Assembly (NCBI RefSeq): GCF_029852145.1
Contig: NC_079974.1
Coordinates: 15,189,582-15,253,581, forward strand
Direction: 5' to 3'
Source: Microplitis mediator
Taxonomy: Eukaryota > Arthropoda > Insecta > Hymenoptera > Braconidae
Length of the DNA stretch: 64,000 nt
The notes under the pieces are model-generated. The model saw only the letters and a list, made by a program, of their open reading frames with translations, was not told the DNA's origin and made no database searches. Positions 1-12,438 of this stretch are shown in pieces. The translations under genes and the position numbers were made by a program. How positions within the stretch are numbered: position 1 is the stretch's first letter; each line of letters starts with the position of its first letter.

Positions 1-70
1 TGTAATTTCATTTTAACACCGCGCGGTGATAAATTGAGTCCATTTTTAACACCGCTCTTTTTACAGTGTA
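1..70. mobile_element. Right end of a CACTG-type inverted-repeat element (ACACCG family)
   Basis: The segment repeats the motif 'taacaccg' and ends in 'ctctttttacagtgta'. The same end closes the complete family members at 36339-36921 and 43686-46830. The left part lies outside the window. It is non-autonomous as far as can be seen. Confidence 0.7.
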
Positions 71-1476
71 GAATTTATTGATGATTTTTTTTTAAATCCC
101 AATAATTGAATTTTCCAAAAATAAAAAAGTTATTATTTTAATTAAAAGAATTTTTTTTTAAATTGATATTTAAATTTAATTTTTACAATATTCGATAAAT
201 GTTTGATTACGGATTGAATATAAAAGACATGAAAGCTGAAAAAAAAAGTAAAATTTAATTTGATTAATAAAATAAAATTTTTCAAGTATTAAGATAAATT
301 ATGTGATAAAAAAGAGAAAATTCGTCCTTGTTAACACGTGGGTGCTGTTTGGTCAATATAAAATAATTATTATAAAAAACTCATTTCCTGTCAGTGTACT
401 CGTCCTTAATTTTAAAAAGTCATTGTAGGCACTAGTAAAAATTGCTATAAATAATGTTTATTATTACCTACAATATATTATATTCTTTACTCACTAGTTT
501 ATTGTAAACTAGTAGTTTAAATATTTACAATCATCTGGACATTAACCAGATGTTCACAAGCTATCGCTGGGACTGGTTAATGCACTCGGTATGCGGATTC
601 AAATTAACGGGACGACTTATTTCTTTAATACACTGGAGTGTACTAAAATTAAATATGTTTTTAAATAAAAACAAACTGCTTAAACATAATTTAAGGATAA
701 AAAATTTCGACCGACGCTCTCACAACTGATCTGCTTCATTGGTTTACATAATTTTCAGTTGTTATTATTTTTTGTTCGCTCAATTATTCCATTGGTATTT
801 TATTCATTGATACTTTATTTTTCTTGTTTGTATATAAAAAAAATTTTTTATATTTTCATCAGATCACTTTATTCATTTGGCTCGTGGTGCCGAGAAGGAG
901 ATTCATCATAACTGTTTCACTAGCGGGATGTGAGATGCTCTTCTTATTAGCAGGATCTAGCTAATAGTTTCTGAACAACTTTGTGGCTTTACTCAATACT
1001 CAAGTCTGCAATCAAGACAGCTTGGAATCAGATTATTTTTTTAAGCGAACAAAAAAAAGAAAAGACTAGTAGAGTGTAGAAATAAACAATAAGTGCAGGG
1101 TAAAGATTAAGATTAAGATTGAGCTGGAGATGGAGATGATTGATTATTAAATTTACTACAAGTGTATACTTGATGTAATTTATAGGGTGTTTAATTTTAT
1201 TTATTATCTCGATATTGAGGATCGATATGTCTAACGGTATTGCAATTATTCTAAGGGGATATAAACCTTTTTATGGTAATACTCGACCTATTTCTTTTGT
1301 ATGCGCTTTTGAATTTTTGATCTTCAGAAATTATTTTAAGTCTTTTTAAAAATTTTTAAAAGATTTAAAAATGAATGGAAGTATTTTAAAATAGCCAAGG
1401 AATTTTTAAATATTTGATATTTACTGGTCATAAATTTTTTTTTTCGAACCTCAAGCAACAAAAATTAGTTCTACAG
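71..1476. other. AT-rich sequence, no gene recognised
   Basis: No ORF, RNA gene or splice-linked exon pair was recognised. The stretch is AT-rich with short homopolymers. A slightly GC-richer part at about 880-1140 has no coding signal that I can support. Confidence 0.5.
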
Positions 1477-1705
1477 CCCGATGAAAAAAGATTTTATACA
1501 ATTGTGTAAAATTATATACAAAAAATGGCCCGATCCAATTGTATACAACTGTATAAAAATTGTATACAATTCTATACAAAATGTATACAAGTCTATATAA
1601 ATATATACAATTTTATACAAATTGTATACAATTGGATCGGGCCATTTTTTCTATCCAATTTATATATAGTCTATATATAATTGTATAAAATCTTTTTTCA
1701 TCGGG
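1477..1705. mobile_element. Hairpin MITE with CCCGATGAAAAAAGATTTTA ends
   Basis: The left end CCCGATGAAAAAAGATTTTA is answered by its exact reverse complement at the right end. A second inner pair holds 'ggcccgatccaattgta' at about 1528 and its reverse complement at about 1630. The middle repeats 'tatacaa' units. About 229 bp, no coding capacity. It is a self-complementary non-autonomous element. Confidence 0.8.
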
Positions 1706-1734
1706 AGCTTTTTATATTTTTAGTAAATGTTTTT

Positions 1735-1895
1735 GTTAAAAACGATCAATGATACAAAAAAAAATATTTAGAAAAATTACACATACAGTTTTTTAAATTT
1801 TCTACATGTGCATATTTTAATTTTTTTTTTTTTGGTAATAGATTTGTTGAAAATAAAATCCGAAAATTGATAATTGTCTCTTAACCAGAATTATT
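1735..1895 (+). mobile_element. Truncated member of the TGAAGTTAGC element family
   Basis: It carries the family core (poly-A, 'ttttctacatgtgcatat', then 'gatttgttgaaaa' and 'atccgaaaattg') but lacks intact terminal repeats. Better copies are at 9325-9513 and 18613-18818. Confidence 0.5.
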
Positions 1896-2998
1896 TTTAC
1901 CTTTTTGATAAATTTCCCTTTTAATGCAAATTTAATCTAATTATTAAATATATTGATATCGCAAGTTACGTATTAACGCCTACAAGTCTTGGCATCTAAT
2001 TTGATAAGAGAAAGGTGAAATTGAAATGAGAAGACTATAAATATATCCATATGTTAAATATACATAGCAATATTAGATGCAAGTAGTGAAGATAAAAATA
2101 ATTGAAATACTTTTTTAAAAAATATCATGCTAAGAAATAAAGCGAAAGGTAACTGGTATATACTTTAAATTTAATCTCTGAGGAATGCGATCTTTTATTT
2201 ATTTTCGAAAATTCCACTGCTAAATTATTAGTAATAATTCTCGTCGATTTATCTACGTCATTATTCTTCTTTATTATTGTTACTGTCAATAATTATCTAT
2301 TGCCCACTTTGCCCATAATTACAGATGTAATGACCTTGCTGTGCTGTGATTTTTGTTTTGTAGACTAAGCAGATAGAGAAACAAATGATAGTGGTTCCAC
2401 TTTTAAAGAGAAGTAAACTTATACAGCAGAATAAGAAGCTAATATGGAGGTTCTGTTACAGCTATTTGACACAGATAACTGGCTAGCGGGACCAGTCGTT
2501 CGATTTACATAACGATTCACAGTGTTACAGGTTACCGTGTAAAATTGTAAACACATATCTATATCATCAATACATATACATGTATATTACCTGTGTACAC
2601 AAATCAAGTTACACTTTTTATGGCGTTTTAGAGGGGAAATATATAAATAAAGAAAAAAAAATATACAACCGAGTTGCGTACGACCTACGGTGGAATGCAA
2701 GACTATTATTAAGATATTCAGATTGGAACTCAAGAAATTTGACCTTCAACTGGCCTTGTACTTACTTATTACGGAGTACTTGGTACTTATTAATTATTCA
2801 TTATTTCGAGTTAAATAATTAATCATTTTTTTTTTCATAATTCAATTTGGGGTTCAATTGATTGTTGAAATGTTGATCACTTGGTTATTCAAAAATTGAT
2901 CCTGCAATAATTTGATTTTTAATATATGATATATATTTTGAATTTAATACGTCAGAAATTTGAAAATAACTAATTTACTTACTTACCACAAAGAAATA
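1896..2998. other. No recognised gene
   Basis: AT-rich sequence. A short open frame at 2580-2822 has no signal peptide, domain or splice context and is treated as chance. Confidence 0.5.
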
Positions 2999-3107
2999 TG
3001 ATCTTGAAGTTAGCAGACAATTAACAAATTTCGGATTTTTATTCAACCAATCAAATCAAAAAAAAAAAAAACCTGAAAAAATGCGACGTTGGCTAACTTC
3101 AGTATTA
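2999..3107 (-). mobile_element. Internally deleted TGAAGTTAGC element
   Basis: It starts 'tgatcttgaagttagcagac' and ends 'gacgttggctaacttcag', the two family ends in inverted orientation, with most of the centre missing. A fuller copy in the opposite orientation follows at 3316-3500. Confidence 0.65.
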
Positions 3108-3315
3108 TAAAAAAACTAGTAGAGAAATTTAATATTTTTTGGGTTATGGTCAAACAAATTTTTTTAAAATTAGAATTTTAAATAATTAACTCGTAATTAT
3201 TAAATTTGAATAATTGTGGATTATAAATAAGAATTTAAAAAGTAATTTTTTGAGAAATTATTCATTTTATATTCATTTTATAATTTATTTTATAACTTAT
3301 AACTTAAAATTCCGA

Positions 3316-3500
3316 TGATACTGGAGTTCGTCGACATCTAATAATTTTTTTATTTTTTTTAAAACGATAAATCACAAAAAAAATTGCACATAGTTTTTTA
3401 AATATTCTACATGTGCATATTTTGAATTTTATTTTTTTGTAATTGATTTGTTAAAAAAAAAAATCCAAAAATTGTTGATTGTCTACAAACTTCAGGGTCA
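3316..3500 (+). mobile_element. TGAAGTTAGC-family inverted-repeat element
   Basis: It begins 'tgatactggagttcgtcgac', has the core 'attctacatgtgcatatttt' and ends 'tacaaacttcagggtca'. Length near 185 bp, no ORF. The ends are diverged from those of the copy at 18613-18818. Confidence 0.7.
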
Positions 3501-3800
3501 TAAATTCTGTAAATTTACATGAGTGTGAGAATTTATCGCGTAAGTAATAAGAATAATTAATTAATTATTGATGAAGATAGGAAATTTAAAGTCTACTTTT
3601 TAAGCTAATTAATAGAGTTATTGACACAAATAAATTATAATAAAATATTGAATTTTAATTTCGAAATTTCGCGCCAAGGTGGTGCTACTGCGTGTTGCTG
3701 TCTTCAACGTTTAAATATTTTTACTGAAGTGGGAGTGGTCGATGAATAGTAAAATCGATTGGTTTGTACCAACTGGCGGTCCAATAGAGGCAGTCAGTAT

Positions 3801-4151
3801 CATCGACAATGGCAGTAGTAGTCCGGATCCTTCTTTACGTTTGAATTGAAACACAGTATTGCAGTTAAGTCGTGTAAAATTGTGCAGTGATTATAAAATT
3901 TATCTTTTGTTAATTTAAATTGTGCAAAGTGTCTTTGGTGTAGTTAAGTGTTGAGTGTTGAGTGCTAGTGTAAAGTGTTGCGAATTGCTGATGTTAATAA
4001 CTTCTAAGTTCCTGACCAAAATCATCTGGCGTCGTCTGGTAGGAAATAGCAGTCAAGTGACGTTTTTTATAGCTGCAATGCACTTGGAGCAATTTGAATT
4101 AAATCTCCAAGTGTATTAGGACACCCTTCTGCACATTATTTCCCCACCAAG
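3801..4151 (+). other. Candidate non-coding first exon of an unidentified gene
   Basis: A GC-richer stretch begins at an initiator-like 'cagtcagtatca' near 3795. It contains short phrases typical of insect leaders (repeats of 'agtgttgagtg' near 3950) and ends at a plausible donor, 'ccaccaag' followed by 'gtttgt'. No ORF longer than a dozen codons starts inside. If real, the gene continues to the right, but I could not find a matching downstream exon. This is inference from base composition and signals only. Confidence 0.35.
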
Positions 4152-4315
4152 GTTTGTTCAAACACTTGCGTGTTTTTTTTTTAATTTTTTAAATATTTTT
4201 CTATCATATTCTGCCGTCATTTTATTTTAACGTACGAATTTTAATATATCTTCAATTTCTAATAATTTACTTTTCAAATATTAAAATTTACCGCGCAAAT
4301 AATAAGAATAATTAA

Positions 4316-4380
4316 TAAGGGTGCATTCCGAAATGCGCTATGCTACAGCTGCTAGCAGCATATTTTAGAATGCACCCTTA
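4316..4380. mobile_element. 65-bp hairpin element
   Basis: It begins TAAGGGTGCATTC and ends with the exact reverse complement GAATGCACCCTTA. The interior is imperfectly self-complementary around 'tgctacagctgctagcagca'. It is a minimal inverted-repeat element or a structured site. Confidence 0.65.
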
Positions 4381-4564
4381 GATCATTGAAAAATCAGTAC
4401 GCGTTTTTTTTTTAAATTTCAATATTATAATTAATTAATTAATTTAAATAAAATGCCATTAGTTGGTTACATAGATAACAGATGATCAATATTTCATTAT
4501 CATCTATAAATAAACATAAAATTATCCAAAAAACTTCATTACCGACACAAAGACTTTTATAGTT

Positions 4565-4981
4565 CCCAAGATGGCGCCGCGAGTGACTCGCAGTTCTTTG
4601 TTAGAAAATAAGTGTTAATATCATTATCAAACTTGCAATTTGATATTCTCTATTAAAAAAACAAATTTAAAGATAAAACCTAAACCCAGGTATCAATTTT
4701 CAGAGAAAATAAATTTGTGCGTGAGTTTTAGTTTTAATCCAGGAAGTTAACCGGCACTTTTATGAATTCATTAAATTTTGAATTAAACCCGCAAAAGTAT
4801 TAGCTTTTGTATTAATTGAATTTAAAAATCGTGTGGATAGTGTTGTTTAGGAAGTGATTAAATAAATAGTCGTGTAAATAATTGTTATAAATTTATTGTG
4901 TACTTTTCTGAGGTACTAAGTGTTTGAATTGAGGCCAGAGATGATGATCATACAAGGCGTGATTGAAGAGTTGAATTGCAA
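4565..4981 (+). other. Candidate promoter/leader and first coding exon
   Basis: At 4567 stands 'caagatggcgcc', a match to the YY1-like site of many animal promoters. A leader-like sequence follows. An ATG pair at 4941 opens a frame with an in-frame stop just upstream (4917). It reads M-M-I-I-Q-G-V-I-E-E-L-N-C before a possible donor at 4982 ('gcaa' then 'gtacgg'). The peptide is too short to identify. It could be the N-terminus of a large gene whose other exons lie outside the window. Without a splice partner it remains speculative. Confidence 0.3.
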
Positions 4982-5768
4982 GTACGGTTTTATTTTATTT
5001 ATTATTTATTACACATAAATTTTTTTAAATATATATATGTATATACGTGTGCATGTATATCTTGGATAATTTAAAAATAATATTCGCAACATCCGCATTT
5101 ATAATATTTGTGAATTTAAATAAAAATGTCAGTTGTGTTTCAATTTATCTAAATTCGAGGTCATACGCCCACAGCAAAACGTCAATTTTTTTTTTTATAT
5201 TTTTTTTAAATAAAAAATTTTCTATATTAATGATAATAATAATTTTATTATTTAAATACGCCTACGATATGAGATTAAAATTAACTTAAAAGTATAATAA
5301 TAAATTTAAAAAATAATTTGGCGGCGATTTAAATTTCGTTCTCAGAAAAACCAACAAAACTTTTGGCAAAATTTCTAAAGTTCATGATCTGTAAGACGAT
5401 ATAGAAAATTCTCAGTAATTACTGCTCTTAACTTTATTATATATTTTATATAAAGGGTTTAAAAAAAACCATTAACTATTTTATTATATATATTTATTTA
5501 TATAAAGTGATATATATTTTAAACTTGAATGATAGATTACTTTTTTCAAAGTATTTATTAACAATGAAGACTTGGGATTATTGACCTCTGCCGTGAGAAT
5601 GATCAAGTGATTAGCATTTATAAAATTGTCATTTCCTATTCACTGAAAAAAAAAGAAAAAAAAAATATAAAAGTCTTTGGATTGGAGTATACATTTTTTT
5701 TTATTGAATAGAATTCGTGGAGTAGAGTGAAGTGGAGATGAGAAATACGTCTCGAGAGGTGTTTTTGT

Positions 5769-5810
<42 letters not shown>

Positions 5811-6134
5811 TATGTATATATGTAACACAGGTGTCTGTTAGTAATTTTTGTTCTCATCCCTATTATATATTAAATAAGATTTGGTGAAAGTCTGAACGTA
5901 TAGCAATTGGCACCCTGGGGTCAACAAGGCTGTCTTATTGTTATATTACACTATCATTCCAAGGGGATTTGAGGCACTTGTTGGGGATATTTATAAAAGA
6001 CTTGTCTAGTAGTTGAGTACTTATATTTAACGATTTGCTTTCAAATTATTTTAGATTGCCGTTATGTCAATATCTATAAATGTGCGAACACATAAATAGA
6101 TTTTTTTACTACTAATTGAGAAGAAAAATAAAAA
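4982..6134. other. AT-rich, no gene; contains a TA microsatellite
   Basis: Open frames at 5047-5289 and on the minus strand at 5636-5857 come from poly-A, poly-T and TA-repeat sequence. If the candidate first exon at 4941-4981 is real, this is its intron. Confidence 0.5.
5772..5806. repeat. (TA)n microsatellite
   Basis: About 17 uninterrupted TA units followed by 'aaatatatgtatata'. Confidence 0.95.
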
Positions 6135-6290
6135 TGATCCTAAAGTGAGCTGACCATTATCAATTTTTGGATTTTCTTTTAATAAATCAATTAAAAAAAA
6201 AAGCTAAAAATATGCACATGTAGAAAATTTAAAAAACTATAGGTGCAATTTTTTCAAATATTTTTTTTTATAATTTATCGTGTAGTAAAA
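6135..6290 (-). mobile_element. TGAAGTTAGC-family element, right end lost
   Basis: It opens 'tgatcctaaagtgagctgac' and shows the inverted core 'atgcacatgtagaaaattta'. It fades at about 6290 without the expected GACGTC end. Confidence 0.6.
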
Positions 6291-6952
6291 ATATTTTTTC
6301 AATGCATTATTTGCATATAATTTATAGACATTATAATATTTCAAAATGTCACTTTCTTTATTTTTTTTTAAAGTAAATTATATTTGGACAATTGAAATAA
6401 CAGAATTTTTATGGTAGTCGCAAGTAATTTATCTTTTATGCATTCAAAAATTATTAATTGCATATTTAACAATTTGTTCAAATTTAACATGAATTTTAAT
6501 TTTAATTTTAAAAAACTAACTATGAAATATTTATGTATTTCTAAATACATAATTTATGCACTTTTTTTTTTTTATAACAATAAAAAAAGTTGTTGTAATT
6601 GACGATTTTTTTCTTTTGAAAAAATTGAAATGAATCATCGCCTTAACTTCATTTTTTTTTCTTGTTATTGGAAAAAAAGTGAAATTCATTAGATAAAGAA
6701 AAAAATACAAACATGTAATAAAATTTATCGTAATGAGTCACGACAATCGTTTCCATTAAAAAAAAATCTTTAACAAATTTTCCGATTATTAAAAAAAAAA
6801 AAAACAATGTCATGTTGCCTGTAATTAAAATTATGATTCCAAAAAAAATAATTAGATAATTAATGATTAAAATAATTTATTTTTAATCACAAAATGACTT
6901 GATAAATAAAAAAAGTCATTTATTTAAATTCAAAACAACGTTTTTCATGTGT
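6291..6952. other. No recognised gene
   Basis: Poly-A and poly-T rich. Two antiparallel short open frames at 6368-6602 overlap each other and have no coding features. Confidence 0.5.
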
Positions 6953-7146
6953 GAGTGTGAATGTAGCAGACATCAGAAAATTGTTAATAAATAGAGTACA
7001 TAATTAATAAAATAAAATTTTTTAAAAATGCGCATTAAAAAAATTTTCAAATTAATAAGTGTAATTTTATAAATATTATTTTTTAAATTATTTACTCTAT
7101 TTATTTATACTTTTAAATTTGTCCGCTGTCTGCTACATTCACACTC
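6953..7146. mobile_element. 194-bp MITE with 19-bp perfect terminal repeats
   Basis: The left end GAGTGTGAATGTAGCAGAC is matched by an exact 19-bp reverse complement at 7128-7146. A second inner inverted pair ('aataaatagagta' and 'tactctatttatt') suggests a cruciform-capable element. No ORF. Confidence 0.85.
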
Positions 7147-8120
7147 ATTTCCATGTTCATAAATATTTCGGGTCTCCCTAAAATGTAAAAAAAAAATCTC
7201 GCGATTTGACATTTTGATTTTTCTCCATGTCATGTGTTCCCTCTTTCATATTTTCGATTCCTCATATATTTTAATATTTAACTTTTTTTTTCACTCGAGA
7301 TTTTATCCATTGAATAAACACTCAGTATGGGAGAGTCTGTGACGAAGGAAAAATATCATTTAGGTTTTTATATATTATTGGTCCGGTTGCTTTTACGGTT
7401 GAATGGGAAAATTCAGTGACCCTCGTAGGATTTCATTTCTTTGTTCGACTCTGCTGGAAATTCCAAACAAGGCTCCTTAAAATATATAAATTAAATAGCA
7501 TAAATATGTAATAGTAACATAATTCTGTTTCTTTACCCAAAAAAGTTTCTTAGCCAAACAATGTCATTTAAAAAAATTCTTAAAAGTTTAAATCGATTTA
7601 GATAAAAAGAACTTTAAAGTTTTTGTAGACGATAAGTTTACAAACCGGCTCTATCATGAAACAACAACACGATGATTCATTAAAATAGCGAGCTATTATT
7701 TAGTAAACTCTCTATATATACAATCCATTGAATACAAAACATCAAAATACAATATACATGTATATATATTTATATATACATGTTTGTATTATCGTGATTT
7801 GTTAAAAAATAAATGATAGGTTAAAAATACTTGTGGCAAAAGAATTGAATCCATAGATAACCACCTCACCAATCATTTGTAATCCGTAATCTGCAATCGA
7901 TTGAATAGTTACTTCCGGAAAATTTTTTTTCAGGAAATAACATGACTAACAATTAATCCTCTGACCCCTTATACTAATTTGTTGTTATTCTTTGCAATTC
8001 TATTCTCTTCTCACTCATATTAAATACTAACAAATAAAACACGTCGTTGTGAGTCACGTCAGCTTGTAACAGCCAAGGTCGACGATCCGCCCACCGCCCG
8101 TCGGGTTTTCTCTACAAAAC

Positions 8121-8174
<54 letters not shown>

Positions 8175-9324
8175 AAACACATACATTAATGTATTCATAT
8201 AATAGCGCACCTATAATATCATTTCAAATGAATCTCTTTCTTCATTCTTATTTCAAGCCTCAAGTACACAGAAATTTACCGCAAAAATACAATTGCATAA
8301 GACATTTTTTAAAATCTACATAACGGTACAAATATATAGATGTATATTATATATTTTTATTCTTTGAAATCCATTCAGAAAATTATATTCATTAAAAAAT
8401 AATATAAAACACATTAACATAAATATGGAAAAAAAAAATTTTTTTTACGGTTAATTTAATGGGATTGATATAAAAAATAAATATTTTTTATTTATTTACC
8501 GTATTAAATTAAATAAATTGTGGTCAAGTTACGGTGTAAATTACCTTTGACCTGAAAGAAATAACAATTTCATAAATTTATAAGCTTATAGTTCATTTTG
8601 TCGGGCAAATCGATCACGTGTGACAAAGAAAAGTCTTTAGGTGGTAGCATAAATTTTTATTAATTAAACAATATTGACATTAAATAATTAGTTGATTTAT
8701 GAATTATAATGTATCACATTAATATGATAAGAATAATTATTATGTATAGGGTATGGTAGTGCAATAGTATGAAAAGTTTGCGTGATAGAGGTAGTGGCGA
8801 ATGGAATTTCTTGAATTCGAGTGTAAAACACGTGTGGTATGACGTGAGTCATCGTTCAGGTAAAGTTAGTGGGGTACCTGTGTGGACAAGCGCGAAAGTA
8901 TTATGTAGCATAAGGCAGTACTGGGTGGTGAAAAAAAGTTCGGGTAAAGAGCAAGGTAAGAAAGAGAGAAAGAAAGATGTTGAACATTCTTGGTGTAAAC
9001 CCATGAGTCATCAAATCCCTATCCCTTGTAATCTACCTGTTGGCACCTGTTGCATTTGACCTCTTTGCGCAAACTCTTAAACGCTTGCAATTTGTACTAC
9101 AGTTGACATACTGCAGTTTATACATTGTAGTGAGCTTTTATTTATTTACTGTATAGCTTCTATTTGATAGATTACATTGATTTTAATGTTGCGCGCAAGA
9201 CTTGTAAGATAACAGAACTTTATTTGCAAAAAAAGTTTTATGGAGGTTTAATTACTCGAATGATTGTTTAAAAATTTGGTAAAGGAGTGATAATATTTTT
9301 TTAGATTTCTGTTATTGGAATTTA
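7147..9324. other. No recognised gene; GC-richer islands at 8040-8110 and 8760-9060
   Basis: The island at 8040-8110 includes 'tgagtcacgtcagcttg'. The island at 8760-9060 has a 96-codon open frame (8769-9059) with no recognisable domain and a lysine-rich run from 'aagaaagagagaaagaaag'. I read both as possible regulatory DNA or non-coding exon, not as a gene. Confidence 0.4.
8120..8172. repeat. (TA)n microsatellite
   Basis: More than 20 TA units, nearly uninterrupted. Confidence 0.95.
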
Positions 9325-9513
9325 TGATACTGAAGTTGACCGACCTCTAATAATTTTTGAATTTTTTCCAAACGGTGAATTATAAGAAAAATATTTTAAA
9401 AAATTGCACCTATAGTTATTTTAATTTTCTATATGTGCATATTTTTAGTTTTTTTTTAATTGATTTGATAAAAAAAATCGAAAAGTTCTTAATTGTCTAC
9501 TAACTTCAGGATC
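9325..9513 (+). mobile_element. TGAAGTTAGC-family inverted-repeat element
   Basis: Ends 'tgatactgaagttgaccgac' and 'tgtctactaacttcaggatc' are inverted relatives. The core is 'attttctatatgtgcatatt'. Length 189 bp, no coding sequence. Confidence 0.75.
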
Positions 9514-10361
9514 CTTTCAAATTTTTGTTAAAAAAAAAAATTTTTTATATTTTTTCTTTTTTCTATAAAATTTCATGTGGGTATCGAATAAAAGCTTATG
9601 ACAGATTTTTTTATAATTTTACTTTTTATAAATTCCGATTAAAGATTATTCAAAGTATACATTTTTTTGAATCGGCTAAAAAAATTTGATATATTTGATT
9701 TCGTGTCACATTTAAAAACAAAATTATTTGAAAATTCATTGATTGCACAATAAGATTTAAAAAAAAAACTTTGATTTGACAAAAAAAAATTATTTATTAA
9801 AATAAGTGTGTAACTAAATTTAAAAGTAAGCACATACTTATAATAATTTATAAATTAGATCAATCGATATTTCCAATTTTTTTTTGTATACTACAGATTT
9901 AAAAAGATCAAACGGTTATTTGCTTATGGAAATTTTGAAAAGTCTTTATTTTATGTCTACAAATATTTAGATTATTTAATATAGATTAATATATCGATTC
10001 TAATATAACGATTCAAGTATATTTACTGTTTATTATTTCATATGATTTCGTTCCAAAGAAAATTTTTATTAAAAGTATTTAATTAAGTAAAAGATAATAA
10101 AATGATAAATGAAGTATGGCATTGAAAGAAAAATATATATATATTTTATCATTAGTTTATAAAGTTATTTAATCTAATCAACGTTTTTTAATTTATTTCC
10201 AGTCAAGCTAAAATTTATAAATTCATATCGTTATAAATGTACATAAATATTTATTAAATAATAGATATTAATATGTACATTAAAATTACACATTAATAAT
10301 TTAATGAAAAGTTATTTTTAATAATCTCTATTGAGTAATTAAATCATAAACCAACTGACAT

Positions 10362-10365
<4 letters not shown>

Positions 10366-10404
<39 letters not shown>
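10366..10404. repeat. (TA)n microsatellite
   Basis: About 19 TA units ending in 'tatgtatgtc'. Confidence 0.95.
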
Positions 10405-10409
<5 letters not shown>

Positions 10410-10962
10410 CTGTACAGATAATTTAATATCATTGATAAAAATATAATTAAAATAATAAATATTATGAACATTTAAAAAATTTTTTAAAACTGTAAAATTC
10501 GCTCGGCTTATAAATACATAAATATTTTTTTTTTAATCGTTTGGAATTTCCGAAGGTTGTTATCGGATTTCCGGGAAATATATAACGTGTTAAATTCTAC
10601 GAAATAATAACCCACATGTTTGGTTGATTTCATTTTAATATATATTTTATGTAATATATGAGTATAGGTATTTAAATATATGTGTGGTCCACATTAGTGT
10701 TGAAATCTTGTCAGGTAAACACGCGAACGATCAAATAGATATAGTATAGTAAGCTAGAAAAGATCATTCTTAGAAGAGCATTGAAAAATATAACAAAAAA
10801 CTCCATAGCTTAGAAAAAAAAATTAAAAAATTACGAATGTTTAAAAGTTGTAGAATAAATTTAAAGAATTCCATTCACAAATTACTTTTTATCATGTCTA
10901 TTATCTGCTATCGTGAATTGTGTATTAATACAACTCACGAATTGATTTACATTTATATTAAA

Positions 10963-10967
<5 letters not shown>

Positions 10968-11002
<35 letters not shown>

Positions 11003-11023
11003 TAGATAGATAGATAGATAGAT
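10968..11023. repeat. Compound microsatellite (TA)n(GATA)n
   Basis: A TA run to 11000 is followed directly by about six GATA units. Confidence 0.95.
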
Positions 11024-12438
11024 GATTGATCTGATGTAAAAAATAATTGTCGAAATATTAATTTATAAAATAGTATGAGTCATATTTATATATCACATAC
11101 ATCTGTTTATGATGCGTTAAATAGTGTTGTCATAACATCTTTATTGTTTTTAATTTGAACATATTTACATTTAAATATGTATATAAAAAATATATGAATG
11201 TGTTGGATGTTCATATTTACGTGTTTCGAAATTCGTTATCGTAAATTATGAATTTTTATAGATTAATTTAATTGTCGGTGAGTTGATATATATGTTGTGA
11301 GTCATATTATACCTATATAATATAATTTAGCTTATCAGTAGGATCAATTTCTATCAAGTTAATGTAAAGTAGAAGTCGTTGACGGACGTTGATCTTCCGG
11401 TTCGCAAGATCTTGATGACTTTCCTAAGCTGAGTCAGACCTCAAATCGCGCCTGCCACAAATAATATCTTGACATATTTTTTTAAATTAAATACTTGACT
11501 TTTAATGAATCCTTTTTTTTACTTTTTTTTTTAACTAAAATTTATTCATGAATATTTTACGAAATAAAAAAAATTAATTAAATCATAATAATAATTAATA
11601 AATAAAATAAAATGGTTAATATTTTGAAAAATATTCAAATATTGTTTGTGTAGAAAAAATAAAATATGATTGTGATTAATCTGTTGGCCAAGACACCGAT
11701 TAATGATAAGACAAGATAAGATATAGTTAATATTGAGAAAATATATATATTTTATTTCTAAAAATTAAATGTTTATTTAATACGATAAAATATAAATTTA
11801 TAATAATAAATATTTGTGAATGAATCACTTGATTTAAATTAAATCCACTTTCTCAAGTACGTATATGGTAGATAAAGAGAAATGCTGCAATTGAAGGTAA
11901 AATTTCAAGGAGTATCCAATGTAGAATGTAGTAAAATACGTCATTACATTTCGTCATACTGTAAGTCTTACTGAACATCTGAGTATAACCAGTAAGCAGT
12001 ATGGAGAAACCAGTTGATCGGTTCTCTCCTTTACTAACTCCCGTCATACACATGTAATATACTAATACAAACCAGCACACTCTTTTTATACACTAAAACT
12101 ATATATAACTATCTCTCTCCCTCTTTTTCTTTGGGTTTTTCTCACTCTCTATTACGTATCCACTAAGAGCAGACTTAACTGATGTGATGCTGTGCTGAAA
12201 CTTATAATATTGAAACAAACTACGTCAGAATTATAAAAGTGAGACAAGAAAACGACTTGATATTGAGTCACGTCCGCTTGCTCATACAAATATCTTACTT
12301 TTTTTTATTTTTATTATTTATTATTTTACGATAATTATCATTTCCGGAAATTTATAATTTTTTTAACCTCTCTTTTAAAGTCTCGATTAAAAAAGAAATT
12401 TAATTGAAATTTTCCCACAATTTTATTTTATAACGTAG

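Larger units (their letters stand above)
9514..12438. other. Long AT-rich stretch without a recognised gene
   Basis: It contains TA runs (10366-10404, 10968-11000) and a GATA run. A GC-richer patch at about 11340-11460 includes 'gacggacgttgatcttccgg'. Short open frames (9639-9833 and 11853-12080, both minus strand) lack coding features. At 12264 a second copy of 'tgagtcacgtc-n-gcttg' occurs. Confidence 0.5.

Noticed and set aside
8769..9059. 96-codon open frame
   Set aside because: Lysine-rich part comes from an AAAG run; no recognisable domain and no conserved context. Kept only as a GC-richer island.
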